Source: Xanthobacter tagetidis (GTDB lineage: Bacteria > Pseudomonadota > Alphaproteobacteria > Rhizobiales > Xanthobacteraceae). From it: a DNA stretch of 64,000 bases. Shown here in pieces: positions 16,637 through 25,126 of this stretch (its first letter is position 1; each line of letters begins with the position of its first letter). The stretch lies in NCBI RefSeq assembly GCF_003667445.1, contig NZ_RCTF01000017.1:52463-116462 (forward strand). The letters run 5' to 3'. The notes below the pieces were generated by a model. It searched no databases. It worked only from the letters and a program-made list of their open reading frames with translations, and was not told the DNA's origin. A program made the translations under genes and the position numbers.

Positions 16637-17335
16637 ATGCCGACCCCCGCCGCCGCGATCGCCACCAGAGCTTATGCGCCGCTCCCGCCCTCGGGGAAGT
16701 GGAAGGATGACGCGGACACCCACCGGCCTGTCAGCATCCTCTCGGCGCTGGGCGCCGTGGTCGGCTACGACCGCAATGCGGAAATCTACGGCGAGGACGC
16801 CAGCGCCGAGCACGTGTTCGTGGTTCTCTCCGGCGCGGTGCGCATCTGCAAGCTTATGGGCGACGGCCGCCGCCAGATCGAGGCGTTCTGCCTGCCGGGC
16901 GACGTGTTCGGCTGGGAGGCTTCCGGCCGGCACCGCTTCTCGGCCGAATCGGTTTGCGACACCAAGGTGGTGCGCATCAAGCGCTCGATCCTGTTCGCCC
17001 GCGCCTCGGACGACGCCGAGCTGGCCCACGCTCTGTGGTCGCTGACCGTCGCCGAGCTGCACCGCGCACAGAACCATCTGCTGGTGCTCGGCCGCAAGAA
17101 TGCCCAGGAGCGCGTCGCGACCTTCCTGGTCGACATCGCCGCCCGTTCCGGCACCGGCACCGACGAGGTGCTGCTGCCCATGTCGCGCCAGGACATCGCC
17201 GACTATCTCGGCCTCACCATCGAGACGGTCTCGCGCACCCTGACCCATCTGGAGGAGCGCGGCGCCATCGCTTTGCCGTCCTCGCGGCGGGTGGTCCTGC
17301 GCGACCGCCATGCGCTGCGCCAGCTGAATTCCTGA
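16637..17335 (+). CDS. fixK: Crp/Fnr-family regulator FixK
   Basis: 232 residues from ATG 16637, preceded by AGGAGGT; an upstream in-frame TTG is not needed. The cyclic-nucleotide-like barrel is seen in HVFVVLSGAVRICKLMGDGR and FCLPGDVFGWEASGRH. The recognition helix carries TIETVSRTLTHLEE, and the E-x-x-S-R residues are those that read TTGA half-sites. The N-terminus lacks the cysteine cluster of FNR, which fits FixK, whose level rather than redox state is set by FixLJ. It is divergent from fixL. The three TTGN-type boxes in this cluster are its likely targets. Confidence 0.92.
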   Translation: MPTPAAAIATRAYAPLPPSGKWKDDADTHRPVSILSALGAVVGYDRNAEIYGEDASAEHVFVVLSGAVRICKLMGDGRRQIEAFCLPGDVFGWEASGRHRFSAESVCDTKVVRIKRSILFARASDDAELAHALWSLTVAELHRAQNHLLVLGRKNAQERVATFLVDIAARSGTGTDEVLLPMSRQDIADYLGLTIETVSRTLTHLEERGAIALPSSRRVVLRDRHALRQLNS

Positions 17336-17411
17336 TCGATCCTTCTCCCGGAGTCCGGCGGTCTGGTTCCCCCGCCGGCGCTCTCCGCCTCGGCACGCGT
17401 GATGGCCCTCG

Positions 17412-18788
17412 TCAGACGGCCGCCGCGTGCCGCATTTTTTGTGCCCCCTCGGCGGCCTCTGCCGCCCTCTGGGCGACGAGGCGCGCATCGAAGCGGGCGC
17501 AGGCGACGCGGGTGAAGGCGCGCGCCGGTTCCGGAATCCGCACCACCGCGCCGTCCACCTCGGCGAGCCCATCGGCGACGAGGTCCGCCATGCCGGCAAG
17601 CTCGGCGGCGAAGGTGCCGCGCGCGAAGCCGTGGCGCGCGCATGCGGCGTCGAGGTCCACCTCCAGGTCGCACATCAAGCGCTCGATCACGTCGCGGCGC
17701 AGGCGGTCCTCGGCCGTGACGGCGATGCCGCGCGCCACCGGCAGCCGGCCTTCCGCCACCGCCTTGTGCCAGAGCGGCGTCGACGCAATGTTCTGCACGT
17801 AGCCCTGGGGCAGGGCGCCGATGGCCGAGGTGCCGAAGCCGAGCAGCAGCGGCGCGTCGTCGGTGGTGTAGCCCTGGAAGTTGCGCTTGAGGGTGCCGGC
17901 GCGGGCGCGCGCCGCCATGGCGTCGGCGGCCTTGGCGAAATGATCGAGCCCGACCGCCGCATAGCCGTGGCCGGCCAGCAGCGCCGCCACCGCCTCGGCC
18001 TGGGCGAGGCGCGCCTCGGGGCCGGGCAGGTGGGCCTCGGGGAGGAGCGCCTGGTGCTTCTTCATCCACGGCACGTGGGCGTAGCCGAACACGGCGATGC
18101 GGCTCGGATCGAGCGTCAGCGCGGCCTCCACCGTGCGCTGCACGGAGGCGACGTCCTGGTGCGGCAGGCCGTACATGAGGTCGAGATTGATGGCGCCGAT
18201 GCCCGCGCGCCTGAGCCCCTCGGCCACCGCGCGCGTGGTCTCGAACGACTGGACGCGGCCGATGGCGGCCTGCACCTTCGGCTCGAAATCCTGCACCCCG
18301 AGGCTGGCGCGGTTGAAGCCCTCGCGCGCCAGCACGCGGACCTTCTGCGCGTCCATCACGCGCGGATCGATCTCGATGGCGATCTCGGCGTCGCGCGCGA
18401 AGTCGAAGGCCCCCCGCAAGGCGCCCATGACCGCTGCGAAGTCCGCGTCCGCCAGCATGGTGGGCGTGCCGCCGCCGAAGTGCAGGTGGGTGAGCCGCCG
18501 CCGGCCCGGCACGCGCGCGGCGACGAGGCGGATTTCCTCCACCAGCCGGCGGGCATAGGCCTCCACCGGCACGCGCGCGCGCGCCACCTGGGTGTGGCAG
18601 CCGCAATAAAGGCACAGCTCGGCGCAGAACGGCACGTGGACATAGGCCGAGACGGCGGCATCCGCGGGCGCTGCGGCGAGCCAGCGTTCATAGGTCTCGC
18701 TGTCCAGGGCGCCGAAGTGGGGCGCGGTGGGATAGCTGGTGTAGCGCGGCACCGGGCGGGAATAGCGGGCGAGCAGGTCCTGTCTCAT
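17412..18788 (-). CDS. hemN: Oxygen-independent coproporphyrinogen III dehydrogenase HemN
   Basis: 458 residues. The N-terminus RYSRPVPRYTSYPTAPHF is diagnostic of HemN, followed by the radical-SAM cluster motif FCAELCLYCGC (C-x3-C-x2-C, ~60-70), LHFGGGTPTML, IEIDPR, NLDLMYGLPHQ and the C-terminal HemN domain. It makes protoporphyrinogen without oxygen, needed for heme supply under low oxygen. The start at ATG 18788 matches the usual N-terminus; an in-frame TTG at 18836 is rejected because it lies inside the FixK box. The gene converges with fixK (76-base gap). Expression is probably FixK-driven. Confidence 0.95.
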   Translation of the reverse strand: MRQDLLARYSRPVPRYTSYPTAPHFGALDSETYERWLAAAPADAAVSAYVHVPFCAELCLYCGCHTQVARARVPVEAYARRLVEEIRLVAARVPGRRRLTHLHFGGGTPTMLADADFAAVMGALRGAFDFARDAEIAIEIDPRVMDAQKVRVLAREGFNRASLGVQDFEPKVQAAIGRVQSFETTRAVAEGLRRAGIGAINLDLMYGLPHQDVASVQRTVEAALTLDPSRIAVFGYAHVPWMKKHQALLPEAHLPGPEARLAQAEAVAALLAGHGYAAVGLDHFAKAADAMAARARAGTLKRNFQGYTTDDAPLLLGFGTSAIGALPQGYVQNIASTPLWHKAVAEGRLPVARGIAVTAEDRLRRDVIERLMCDLEVDLDAACARHGFARGTFAAELAGMADLVADGLAEVDGAVVRIPEPARAFTRVACARFDARLVAQRAAEAAEGAQKMRHAAAV

Positions 18789-18822
18789 GTCCGATGCATC
18801 GCGCCGCCCGGCCGCGCGCGCC

Positions 18823-18836
18823 TTGACGTGGCGCAA
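18823..18836. promoter_or_regulatory. FixK/FNR-type box upstream of hemN
   Basis: TTGA, six bases, GCAA fits TTG(A/C)-N6-(T/G)CAA. Its centre is only ~41 bases before ATG 18788, so a class II promoter at -41.5 would start transcription at or next to the start codon. HemN is a classic FixK/FNR target. Confidence 0.6.
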
Positions 18837-18864
18837 CGCCGGCCCGCGGCATGCGGGCCGGCGT
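18836..18864. terminator. Long GC stem-loop after the NfrA-like gene
   Basis: Arms at 18836-18847 and 18853-18864 (12 bp, perfect) enclose GGCAT. It lies just after the stop of the NfrA-like gene (18888, leftward) and abuts the FixK box of hemN. There is no U-run, so it may act as a Rho-independent-like barrier or an mRNA 3' end protector. Confidence 0.4.
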
Positions 18865-18887
18865 CGATGAAATCCCTGCGCCCCCGG

Positions 18888-21800
18888 TCAGTAGGACAGG
18901 AAGGCGCCGGCGAAGATGCCCTCGGCGCGGTCGTCGCCGGCGAGCTTGAAGCGGTACTGGAGCGTGAGGTCGAGATACGACATGGGCGCCGTGTACTCGT
19001 CCTCGCGGAACCAGTAGCGCAGGGTCGCTCCGGGTCCGGCGCCGAGCGCGAACGGGGTGTCCACGCTGTTGTCGTAGCTGCCGCCGATGGCGAGGAAGGG
19101 CCACAGCACCAGCCGGTTGCTGATGGCGTCGAGGCGGAACGATTCGCCGTACCGCGCCTCGAAGCTCGACACCGTCTGACCCGACATGGCGAAGTAGTTG
19201 TAGTCGGCGTAGATCTGCCAGGTCCGCCAGTGCGGCACGTCCACCCGAAGGTCGGTGCCCTCGCCCTTGGAGTAGGCGGCGCGCAGCAGCCAGTCCTGGC
19301 GGGCGGCCTGTCCCACCGGGAACAGGTAGGCGGTCTCGAAGATCAGGTTCTGGTCCTTGATCGGCTTCCAGCGCGCGCCGACGCTGCCCTGGACGGTGTC
19401 CCAGCCGGCGCCGCCGCCCTCCGAATAGGCCGTGCCGTAGCCGCGCACGAACAGCTCGAAGATCGCGCCGTCGCGGTAGCCGATGCCCGGCGGCCGCCAG
19501 TAGATCTCGCCGCCGATGCCCAGCGCGCGATTGGCGCTGATCGGCAGCGGCGCGAGCGGCGAGGACGGCGCGATGCCAGCCGAGGAGCCATAGCTCGCCG
19601 ACAGATAGGCGCCCCAGGTGCGGCTCAGCTCCGCCACCTCGCGGCGCAGGCCGAACAGGTATTGCGGGTCCATCGGCAGCTTGCCCTCGCGGTGCTCGTC
19701 GATGGCGCGCTTGAAATAGCCGATGGCCTCGTTGTTGTGGTAGGTGCGCCGGGCGTTGTAGGCGGCGTCGATCAGCGTCGTGCCGCGCAGCTGCCACTTG
19801 GCGTCGGCCTCGGTGAAGTAGTCGTAGGCGATCTGGTCCTCGCCCACTTGGCCGGCGAGCACGGCAAGGTCGACCGCCTTCATGCCGCGCAACTCGCCGC
19901 GATTGTAGGCCTCGAGGAAGATCTGCTTCGCCTCGTCCTTGCGGCCGAGCTGCACCAGCACGCCGATCCGGGCGGAGAGCATGGTGCGCCGCTGCTGCGC
20001 CGTGGTGGCGTAGACCGCGGCCTCGGAGAAGGCGGCGAGCGCGCTCTCCTTGTCTTCGAGCGCCAGATAGGCGTAGCCCAGCCGCGCCTGGACGTCGTAG
20101 CTGCGCTCGTTGGCCATGGGCTTCAACGTGGCGAGCGCGATCTCCGGCTGCTTGGCGGCGAGCGCCGCGTCGGCGAGCGACAGGCGCACCGCGCGATACT
20201 GCGACACCGGCAGGTTTCCGGAGGCGAGCGCCGCGCGATAGTCGCGGATGGCGCCGGTATAGTCCTTGGCGCTGAGGCGCAGGCCGCCGCGCTGGACCAG
20301 CAGCGTCGCGTCGCGCGGGCTGCGGGCGAGCAGATAGCTGGCGATCTGCTCGGCCTCGGCATACTTGCCGCGCGCGGTGAGCACCTGCATGAGCAGCAGG
20401 CGGTAGCCGCGATTGTCGGGATCGGCCGCCACCGCGCGGCGGGCGGCCGCCTCGGCGCGGGGATAGTCGCGCTTGGCCAGCGCCGCATAGGCCTCGGTGC
20501 CGTCGGCATAGCCGGGGGCGCTGGCATCGCCGCCCCCGCCGCCGCCCTGGTTCGCGAACACCGAGCAGATGACGCCATAGGTGGTGGGCTGGCAGAACAC
20601 CTGCGGCGCCTGCAGCGCGGGGCGCTTCGCGGTGGCGCTCTTCAGCATGGCCTGGGCGGCCTTGCGGACCTCGTCGATCTCGCGGTTCTTCGGGTCCTCG
20701 ATCGGCTCGATGAGGCTGAGCGCCTCCTCCGCCTGGCCGTTGGCGAGCGCCGCATTGGCGGCGATCAGGCGGTAATTGACGTTTTCGAGGTCGGTGAGGA
20801 TGTTCGACCCGATCACCGCGTCGAAATCCTTGCGCGCCTGGAGCGTCTTGCCGGTCTTCTGGAGCAGATAGCCGCGCACCATGCGGGGCAGCGGATCGTT
20901 CTCGTCCATCTGCACCGCGGCGTTGGCGGCGGCGAGCGCCTCCTCGGTCTGGTCGGCGGCAAGCAGCGCCTGGAGCTGCACGACGCGGTAGACCATGGCG
21001 TCGGGCGCGCGGTCCACCGCGCGCTTGGCGGCGGCGACGGCGGCCTTGGTCTTGCCGGCGGCCACGTCCTTGATCGCCTGCACCGCGTCGGGCTCGGCAA
21101 GGCGCTTGTCGGTCACGGCCTTGCGGGCGACCAGAGCGGGATCGGTGTCGCCGAGCGCGATCGCCTCGCGGATCGCGGTGGCGAGGTCTTCGAGCTTGTT
21201 GGCGCGGTCGAGCGTGTCGATCAGCAGCCGGCGCCAGGCGAGGTTGCCCGGGCTCGCCTGGAGCGCCTCGCGGATGCGCGTCTCGGCGAGCTTATTGTCG
21301 CCGTCGCGATAGGCGTTGAACGCCTCCAGCGCCTCGATGTAGCCGGGCGTGTCGGAGACGCCGGCGCCGGGCGGCGTGGTGGCGGGCACCAGGCTGCACA
21401 CCGGGCCATAGGGCGTGTCGATGCACTTCTGGTAGGGCACCGGCAGCGTCTGGTTGGCATTGTCCGGGACGATCTGTGGCTTGTCCTTCTGGGCATTGGC
21501 CACCTGGCGCCGGGCGGCGACGCCGGGCTCCTTGGCGTCCAGCCCCTCCAGCACCCGCAAAGCGCGCTCGGGATGGCCGGCGGCGATCGCCGCGTCGGCG
21601 ATGACGATGCGCACGTCGCGATTGGTGTCGCCGGTGAGCACCTCGTCCTTGAGCGCCTCGTCGAAATCGGCCTCCGCCGCCTCGATCTGGCCGAGCCGCT
21701 CGCGCAGATAGCCGCGCATGGTGCGGGGCAGGAACGAGCGCGGGTCGGCCTCGATGGCCTGGGATGCCGCCTTCTCCGCCGCCTCGATCTGGCCGTCCGC

Positions 21801-22547
21801 GATCAGCGAATAGACCAGCAGCATGCGGTAGCTGAGATCGTCCGGCACCAGCGCGATGGCGCGGCTCGCCGCCTCGATGGCGGCCTTGGGATTGTGGTCG
21901 GCGAGCGCCTTGTTGGCGGCCAATGACGGACCCTGGGCGAGGATACGGCTCTGGGCGCGCAGGCGCGCGATCACGGTCGGGTCCTTGATGCCGGCGGCGA
22001 CCGCCTCGGACGCCGCCGCCACCGATTCGGCGAGGCGGTTCTGCGCCTCCAGCGAATCCATCAGCAGCAGCCAGAGCCGCGGCACGTCGGGGCGCAGCTT
22101 CAGCGCCTCGCGGGCGAGCGCGGACGCCTGGGCGTAGTTCTTGTCGCGATGGGCCTTGTAGGCCATGTCGGCGGTGCGCCAGGCCTCGCCGGTCAGCTCC
22201 GGCGGCTCGATCACGGGGGGCGGCGCCGGCTGGGCGGAGAGCGCCGGCGGGGGTGCGGCGGCCGGACCGCCGGGCAGCGGCGGCGCGGCCGCAGGCGGGG
22301 CGACCACCGAGGTCGTGGGCTGGGGCGGCGCCACGGAGGGCAGCGACGGCATCGACTGCGCCAGCCGCGGCGGCGCCGCAAGGCGCGGCGGCTCGGAGGG
22401 CTGCGCCGGCGCCCCGCCCGAGAACGCGAGGGACATCGCGCCTGCGGAGGCGGCCACCATCAGGCCCAAGGCGATCCGCCTCAGGAGCTTCGTCCGCGGC
22501 CGGAGACGGGCGGAGGACACGGTTCGGAGATCGAGCGCGGTGGTCAT
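18888..22547 (-). CDS. NfrA-like TPR and outer-membrane polysaccharide export protein
   Basis: 1219 residues from ATG 22547. The N-terminal positively charged and hydrophobic segment (LLRRIALGLMVAASAGAM) is a signal or anchor, followed by a ~100-residue proline/alanine-rich linker. Then come three TPR modules, each opened by a similar helix pair (AYKAHRDKNYAQASALAREAL, AFNAYRDGDNKLAETRIREAL, AYAALAKRDYPRAEAAARRAV, shown in part). Two short cysteine-pair linkers precede modules two and three (CIDTPYGPVCSLV and CQPTTYGVICSVF). The last ~250 residues (GIGGEIYWRPPG, VGARWKPI, LDLTLQYRFKL) resemble the C-terminal beta-domain of phage N4 adsorption protein NfrA. A role in exporting an envelope glycan is likely. 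Confidence 0.8.
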   Translation of the reverse strand: MTTALDLRTVSSARLRPRTKLLRRIALGLMVAASAGAMSLAFSGGAPAQPSEPPRLAAPPRLAQSMPSLPSVAPPQPTTSVVAPPAAAPPLPGGPAAAPPPALSAQPAPPPVIEPPELTGEAWRTADMAYKAHRDKNYAQASALAREALKLRPDVPRLWLLLMDSLEAQNRLAESVAAASEAVAAGIKDPTVIARLRAQSRILAQGPSLAANKALADHNPKAAIEAASRAIALVPDDLSYRMLLVYSLIADGQIEAAEKAASQAIEADPRSFLPRTMRGYLRERLGQIEAAEADFDEALKDEVLTGDTNRDVRIVIADAAIAAGHPERALRVLEGLDAKEPGVAARRQVANAQKDKPQIVPDNANQTLPVPYQKCIDTPYGPVCSLVPATTPPGAGVSDTPGYIEALEAFNAYRDGDNKLAETRIREALQASPGNLAWRRLLIDTLDRANKLEDLATAIREAIALGDTDPALVARKAVTDKRLAEPDAVQAIKDVAAGKTKAAVAAAKRAVDRAPDAMVYRVVQLQALLAADQTEEALAAANAAVQMDENDPLPRMVRGYLLQKTGKTLQARKDFDAVIGSNILTDLENVNYRLIAANAALANGQAEEALSLIEPIEDPKNREIDEVRKAAQAMLKSATAKRPALQAPQVFCQPTTYGVICSVFANQGGGGGGDASAPGYADGTEAYAALAKRDYPRAEAAARRAVAADPDNRGYRLLLMQVLTARGKYAEAEQIASYLLARSPRDATLLVQRGGLRLSAKDYTGAIRDYRAALASGNLPVSQYRAVRLSLADAALAAKQPEIALATLKPMANERSYDVQARLGYAYLALEDKESALAAFSEAAVYATTAQQRRTMLSARIGVLVQLGRKDEAKQIFLEAYNRGELRGMKAVDLAVLAGQVGEDQIAYDYFTEADAKWQLRGTTLIDAAYNARRTYHNNEAIGYFKRAIDEHREGKLPMDPQYLFGLRREVAELSRTWGAYLSASYGSSAGIAPSSPLAPLPISANRALGIGGEIYWRPPGIGYRDGAIFELFVRGYGTAYSEGGGAGWDTVQGSVGARWKPIKDQNLIFETAYLFPVGQAARQDWLLRAAYSKGEGTDLRVDVPHWRTWQIYADYNYFAMSGQTVSSFEARYGESFRLDAISNRLVLWPFLAIGGSYDNSVDTPFALGAGPGATLRYWFREDEYTAPMSYLDLTLQYRFKLAGDDRAEGIFAGAFLSY

Positions 22548-22612
22548 GGCGTCACCGTCGCCGGAAATGCTTAAATAGCAGTTAACCTTAACATGGCGAC
22601 AACTTGGTTGTT

Positions 22613-22647
22613 CCAAGTATTCATGTTTCGTTTACTATTATGACGCG
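22613..22647. repeat. Direct repeat copy 1 upstream of the NfrA-like gene
   Basis: This 35-base unit begins CCAAGTATTCATG and contains GTTTACTAT. It matches 28 of 35 bases with 22848-22882, with 24 of 26 in the first part. It is A/T-rich in a GC-rich genome and lies ~66 bases before the start of the NfrA-like gene, where an operator or promoter element is expected. Confidence 0.6.
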
Positions 22648-22847
22648 ATTGCATTTGCGGTAGCGGGATGCGCCCGGGTTTCAGCGAAGGCGACGCGGCC
22701 GAGGAAAAAATCATTTTATTACAATATATTGATGCGGGGGCCGCCGGCGGTGCAGGCGCCGGTTTGGCGTGTGGAGCCCGGCGCGCGCCCGCCGTTTCCG
22801 GCGCAAGCCCCTGCCGGGCTTGGGCTCGCAGTGTGGCGCCGGGGCCA

Positions 22848-22882
22848 CCAAGTATTCATGGTTTGTTTACTATCGGAGCGCG
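22848..22882. repeat. Direct repeat copy 2 upstream of the NfrA-like gene
   Basis: Second copy of the 35-base unit (CCAAGTATTCATG, then GTTTACTAT), 235 bases to the right of copy 1 in the same orientation. Confidence 0.6.
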
Positions 22883-22933
22883 CTGCGCGCGACCGCCCGG
22901 ACGCGCCCGCGCGCCCGCGCGCCGGAAAATGAA

Positions 22934-22978
22934 AAAGGCCGGGGCTCCGGGCCTTTTCGCCCCGGAGCCCCGGCCTTT
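22934..22978 (-). terminator. Intrinsic terminator of the O-acetylation operon
   Basis: An 18-bp perfect stem (arms 22934-22951 and 22961-22978) with a 9-base loop. Read leftward it runs into TTTTTCATTTT. It ends transcription of the algF-algI-algJ-like operon ~65 bases after the last stop codon and before the NfrA-like gene, so the latter needs its own promoter. Confidence 0.85.
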
Positions 22979-23042
22979 CGCTCACCTCAAGACTGAGAAC
23001 GCGGTCCGATCCGCCTGCGGTGCACGCTGATCTGCACGTTCT

Positions 23043-24044
23043 CTAGCGCCGGACGCCCTGCTGCATGCGGTCGCGGAAGGTCTGCGGGCTCATCAGCGAG
23101 GCGGTGTCCCATTGATCCGGCGATTCGGGGCCGGAATGGAACGGCCCCTCGTTGAACTGCCAGATCACGATCTGCGGCGGGGCGCGCTGGAAGTCGGGCG
23201 TCGCCAGGAACTGGAGCAGGGTGGCATACGGCCCCACATTGCCCGGCTGCCAGGTGAGGGAGACCGGCCGGTCGATCACGCTGGAGAGCTTCTGCGGGAA
23301 GCCGAGATAGGGCTGCACGAAGCTGTTGCCCACCACGTGCACCGGCGCCGGGCCGGAGCCGAGCAGGCCGCCGCCGCTCTGGCCGGAGGCGCGCACCGTG
23401 AACAGGTCCGGTCCCACCTGGCGCTGCTGCTCGGGGGTGAGGAAGCGCTGGGCGAGGTCGCCGAGATTGCGCTGGGTGATCCACTGGCCGAGCTTGTCGC
23501 CGGTGCCCGGCTGGCCGCCGAGGCGCGGGAACTTCTGCTTGATGAGCTGGCCCACCGCGTCCGCGGCCGCCTCGGCGGCCCAGGCGGTCCAGTGGTAGTC
23601 GGCCCGGTAGAAGGCGGTCTGCTTGCCGGTCTCCACCGACTTCAGCGCCGGGCGCAGGTCCAGCGTCTCAATGCCCGCCTGGCGGAGCTGGCCGAGGATA
23701 TAGTCGTACTGGCCCTCGATCTCGGGCGAGAGGCGCGTGCCGTCCGGCAGGTTGGCGGCGTAGGAGCGCGCCTTGAGTGGCACCACCGGCACGATCAGGG
23801 CGATGTTGCGCCCGGCGAGCGCGGCCTTGGTGTCGGCGATCAGGCCGACCACCTTGTCGATGCCGGGCTTGTCGAGCGTGGTCAGGCTCTCCCAGCCGGG
23901 GAACAGCCATCCGCCCTTGCCGATGATGACGGTGTTCTGCGCCTGCGCCGGCGCGGCGAAGGACGCGGCGACCAGGAGGCTCGCGGCGGCGGCGCCCAAG
24001 GCGCGCCGGGTGAGGGCGCCGGGGCGCAGGGGGGGCAGCGTCAT
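23043..24044 (-). CDS. AlgJ/AlgX-like periplasmic SGNH O-acetyltransferase-family protein
   Basis: 333 residues from ATG 24044; the start overlaps the previous stop as ATGA. A signal peptide (LGAAAASLLVAASFAAPAQAQ) directs it to the periplasm. Family marks: GKGGWLFPGWESL, the acid-histidine motif RADYHWTAWAAEAA, and the serine motif VHVVGNSFVQPY, where AlgJ/AlgX usually have GDSF or GTSY-like forms. These proteins move acetyl groups onto exported polysaccharide. It is the last gene of the operon, and a strong terminator follows. It may act in series with the anchored paralogue next to it, as AlgJ and AlgX do for alginate. Confidence 0.82.
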   Translation of the reverse strand: MTLPPLRPGALTRRALGAAAASLLVAASFAAPAQAQNTVIIGKGGWLFPGWESLTTLDKPGIDKVVGLIADTKAALAGRNIALIVPVVPLKARSYAANLPDGTRLSPEIEGQYDYILGQLRQAGIETLDLRPALKSVETGKQTAFYRADYHWTAWAAEAAADAVGQLIKQKFPRLGGQPGTGDKLGQWITQRNLGDLAQRFLTPEQQRQVGPDLFTVRASGQSGGGLLGSGPAPVHVVGNSFVQPYLGFPQKLSSVIDRPVSLTWQPGNVGPYATLLQFLATPDFQRAPPQIVIWQFNEGPFHSGPESPDQWDTASLMSPQTFRDRMQQGVRR

Positions 24045-25117
24045 TTCTCGTCTCCCAGGAAGCGGCGCTCGGCCTCGGTCAGGGGGTAGGTCAGCGTGCG
24101 GACCGGCAGCTCCCACACCACGAGGCGCGTGCCGTCCAGGACATGGGGATTGTTGAGCAGGATCTCCAGCATGGCGCCGGCGAACGCGCCGCCCTCGCGG
24201 CTCTTCTGGCCCACCTCGCGCGAGAGCGCGGCGGCGAGGAAGTCGGGGAAGCCCGAGCGCAGCGAGAAGGACGTGCCGATCAGCACCACGCTCGGCGGCG
24301 GCACGTCGTCCAGCAGGCCGCCGGAGCGGATGATGCGGCTCGACACCTCGCCTTGCATGTCCGGCGCCGGGCCGGACCAGGTGTAGGACCGGTTGAGGCC
24401 GGACAGGGTCATCAGGTCGCCGATGCGCGGCTGGGGCGCGCCGACCGTGACCTCCACCTTCTCGCTGCCCGGCCCGAGCCGGGCGGTGATGGCGGCGGCG
24501 AGCTTCTCGGCGGCGTAGCGCGCGCCCGCGGAATTCCAGTGGGTGTCGGTGCGCAGATAGCCGTCGGCCGGGAAGCCGGTGATGACGTCCACCTGCTGGA
24601 GGCCGAGGTCGGCGGTTCCCGCGCGCCAGGCGGCGAGGCGCCCCTGCGCCTGGCGCGACACCGGCAGGCCGCAGCTGCCGTCGCGCGAGACCGAGATCTT
24701 GTCGGGAACCGGCATCACCAGCATCTCGACGCCGCGCGCCTTCATCACGTCGCGGACCTTGGCGGCGATCTTCAGCCGCGCCGCGAGGTTGGCGTCGCCG
24801 CCCTTCTGGAAGGCGATCTCCTCGGTGATGAAGAGCCAGCCCGGGCAGCCGGCGCGCACCTGCGGGCCGGCGTCGTCGAGGACCAGATAGGTGAGGCCCG
24901 CCATCAGCCCGTCGAGGGCCGGCGTGCCCGGAAGGGCGCCCACCACCTGCTTGTCCACCACGGCGGTGACGCGGCCGTCGATCAGGTTCTTGCCGTGGGC
25001 GGCGGCGACGATCGGCTCCTTGGCGGGACCGGCCAGGTGCGCCACCACGAAGCCGAAGCCGGGAAAGATCAGCGCGAAGAAGCCGAGGGTGGCGATGGTG
25101 CGGAACAGGTCTGCCAT
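24041..25117 (-). CDS. AlgJ-like membrane-anchored SGNH O-acetyltransferase-family protein
   Basis: 358 residues. An N-terminal membrane segment (IATLGFFALIFPGFGFVVAHLAG, given in part) anchors the periplasmic domain. The SGNH-like catalytic set is visible: PVPDKISVS, LRTDTHWNSAG with the D-x-H pair, and VVLIGTSFSLR with the serine. Family knowledge: AlgJ/WssI/PatB-type proteins accept acetyl groups delivered by an MBOAT partner and pass them to a glycan. The gene lies 9 bases after the AlgI-like MBOAT gene and overlaps the next AlgJ/AlgX-like gene by 4 bases. Confidence 0.85.
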   Translation of the reverse strand: MADLFRTIATLGFFALIFPGFGFVVAHLAGPAKEPIVAAAHGKNLIDGRVTAVVDKQVVGALPGTPALDGLMAGLTYLVLDDAGPQVRAGCPGWLFITEEIAFQKGGDANLAARLKIAAKVRDVMKARGVEMLVMPVPDKISVSRDGSCGLPVSRQAQGRLAAWRAGTADLGLQQVDVITGFPADGYLRTDTHWNSAGARYAAEKLAAAITARLGPGSEKVEVTVGAPQPRIGDLMTLSGLNRSYTWSGPAPDMQGEVSSRIIRSGGLLDDVPPPSVVLIGTSFSLRSGFPDFLAAALSREVGQKSREGGAFAGAMLEILLNNPHVLDGTRLVVWELPVRTLTYPLTEAERRFLGDEK

Positions 25118-25126
25118 GCGCTCCCC

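Larger units (their letters stand above)
22548..23042. other. Gene-free stretch with direct repeats and terminator
   Basis: About 495 bases between the O-acetylation operon and the NfrA-like gene. Contents: a strong leftward terminator (22934-22978), two copies of a 35-base direct repeat (22613-22647 and 22848-22882), and an unusually A/T-rich patch at about 22704-22735. I saw no credible gene here. Confidence 0.6.

Noticed and set aside
18789..18836. TTG start at 18836 for hemN
   Set aside because: It lies within the FixK-type box, and the extra residues are absent from HemN proteins.
17427..21926. Long plus-strand open frame opposite hemN and the NfrA-like gene
   Set aside because: It crosses two genuine minus-strand genes and has biased, motif-free composition. 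GC-rich shadow.
22668..23030. Small plus-strand open frame between the NfrA-like gene and the acetylation operon
   Set aside because: It spans the terminator hairpin and direct repeat, and its translation has no recognisable features.
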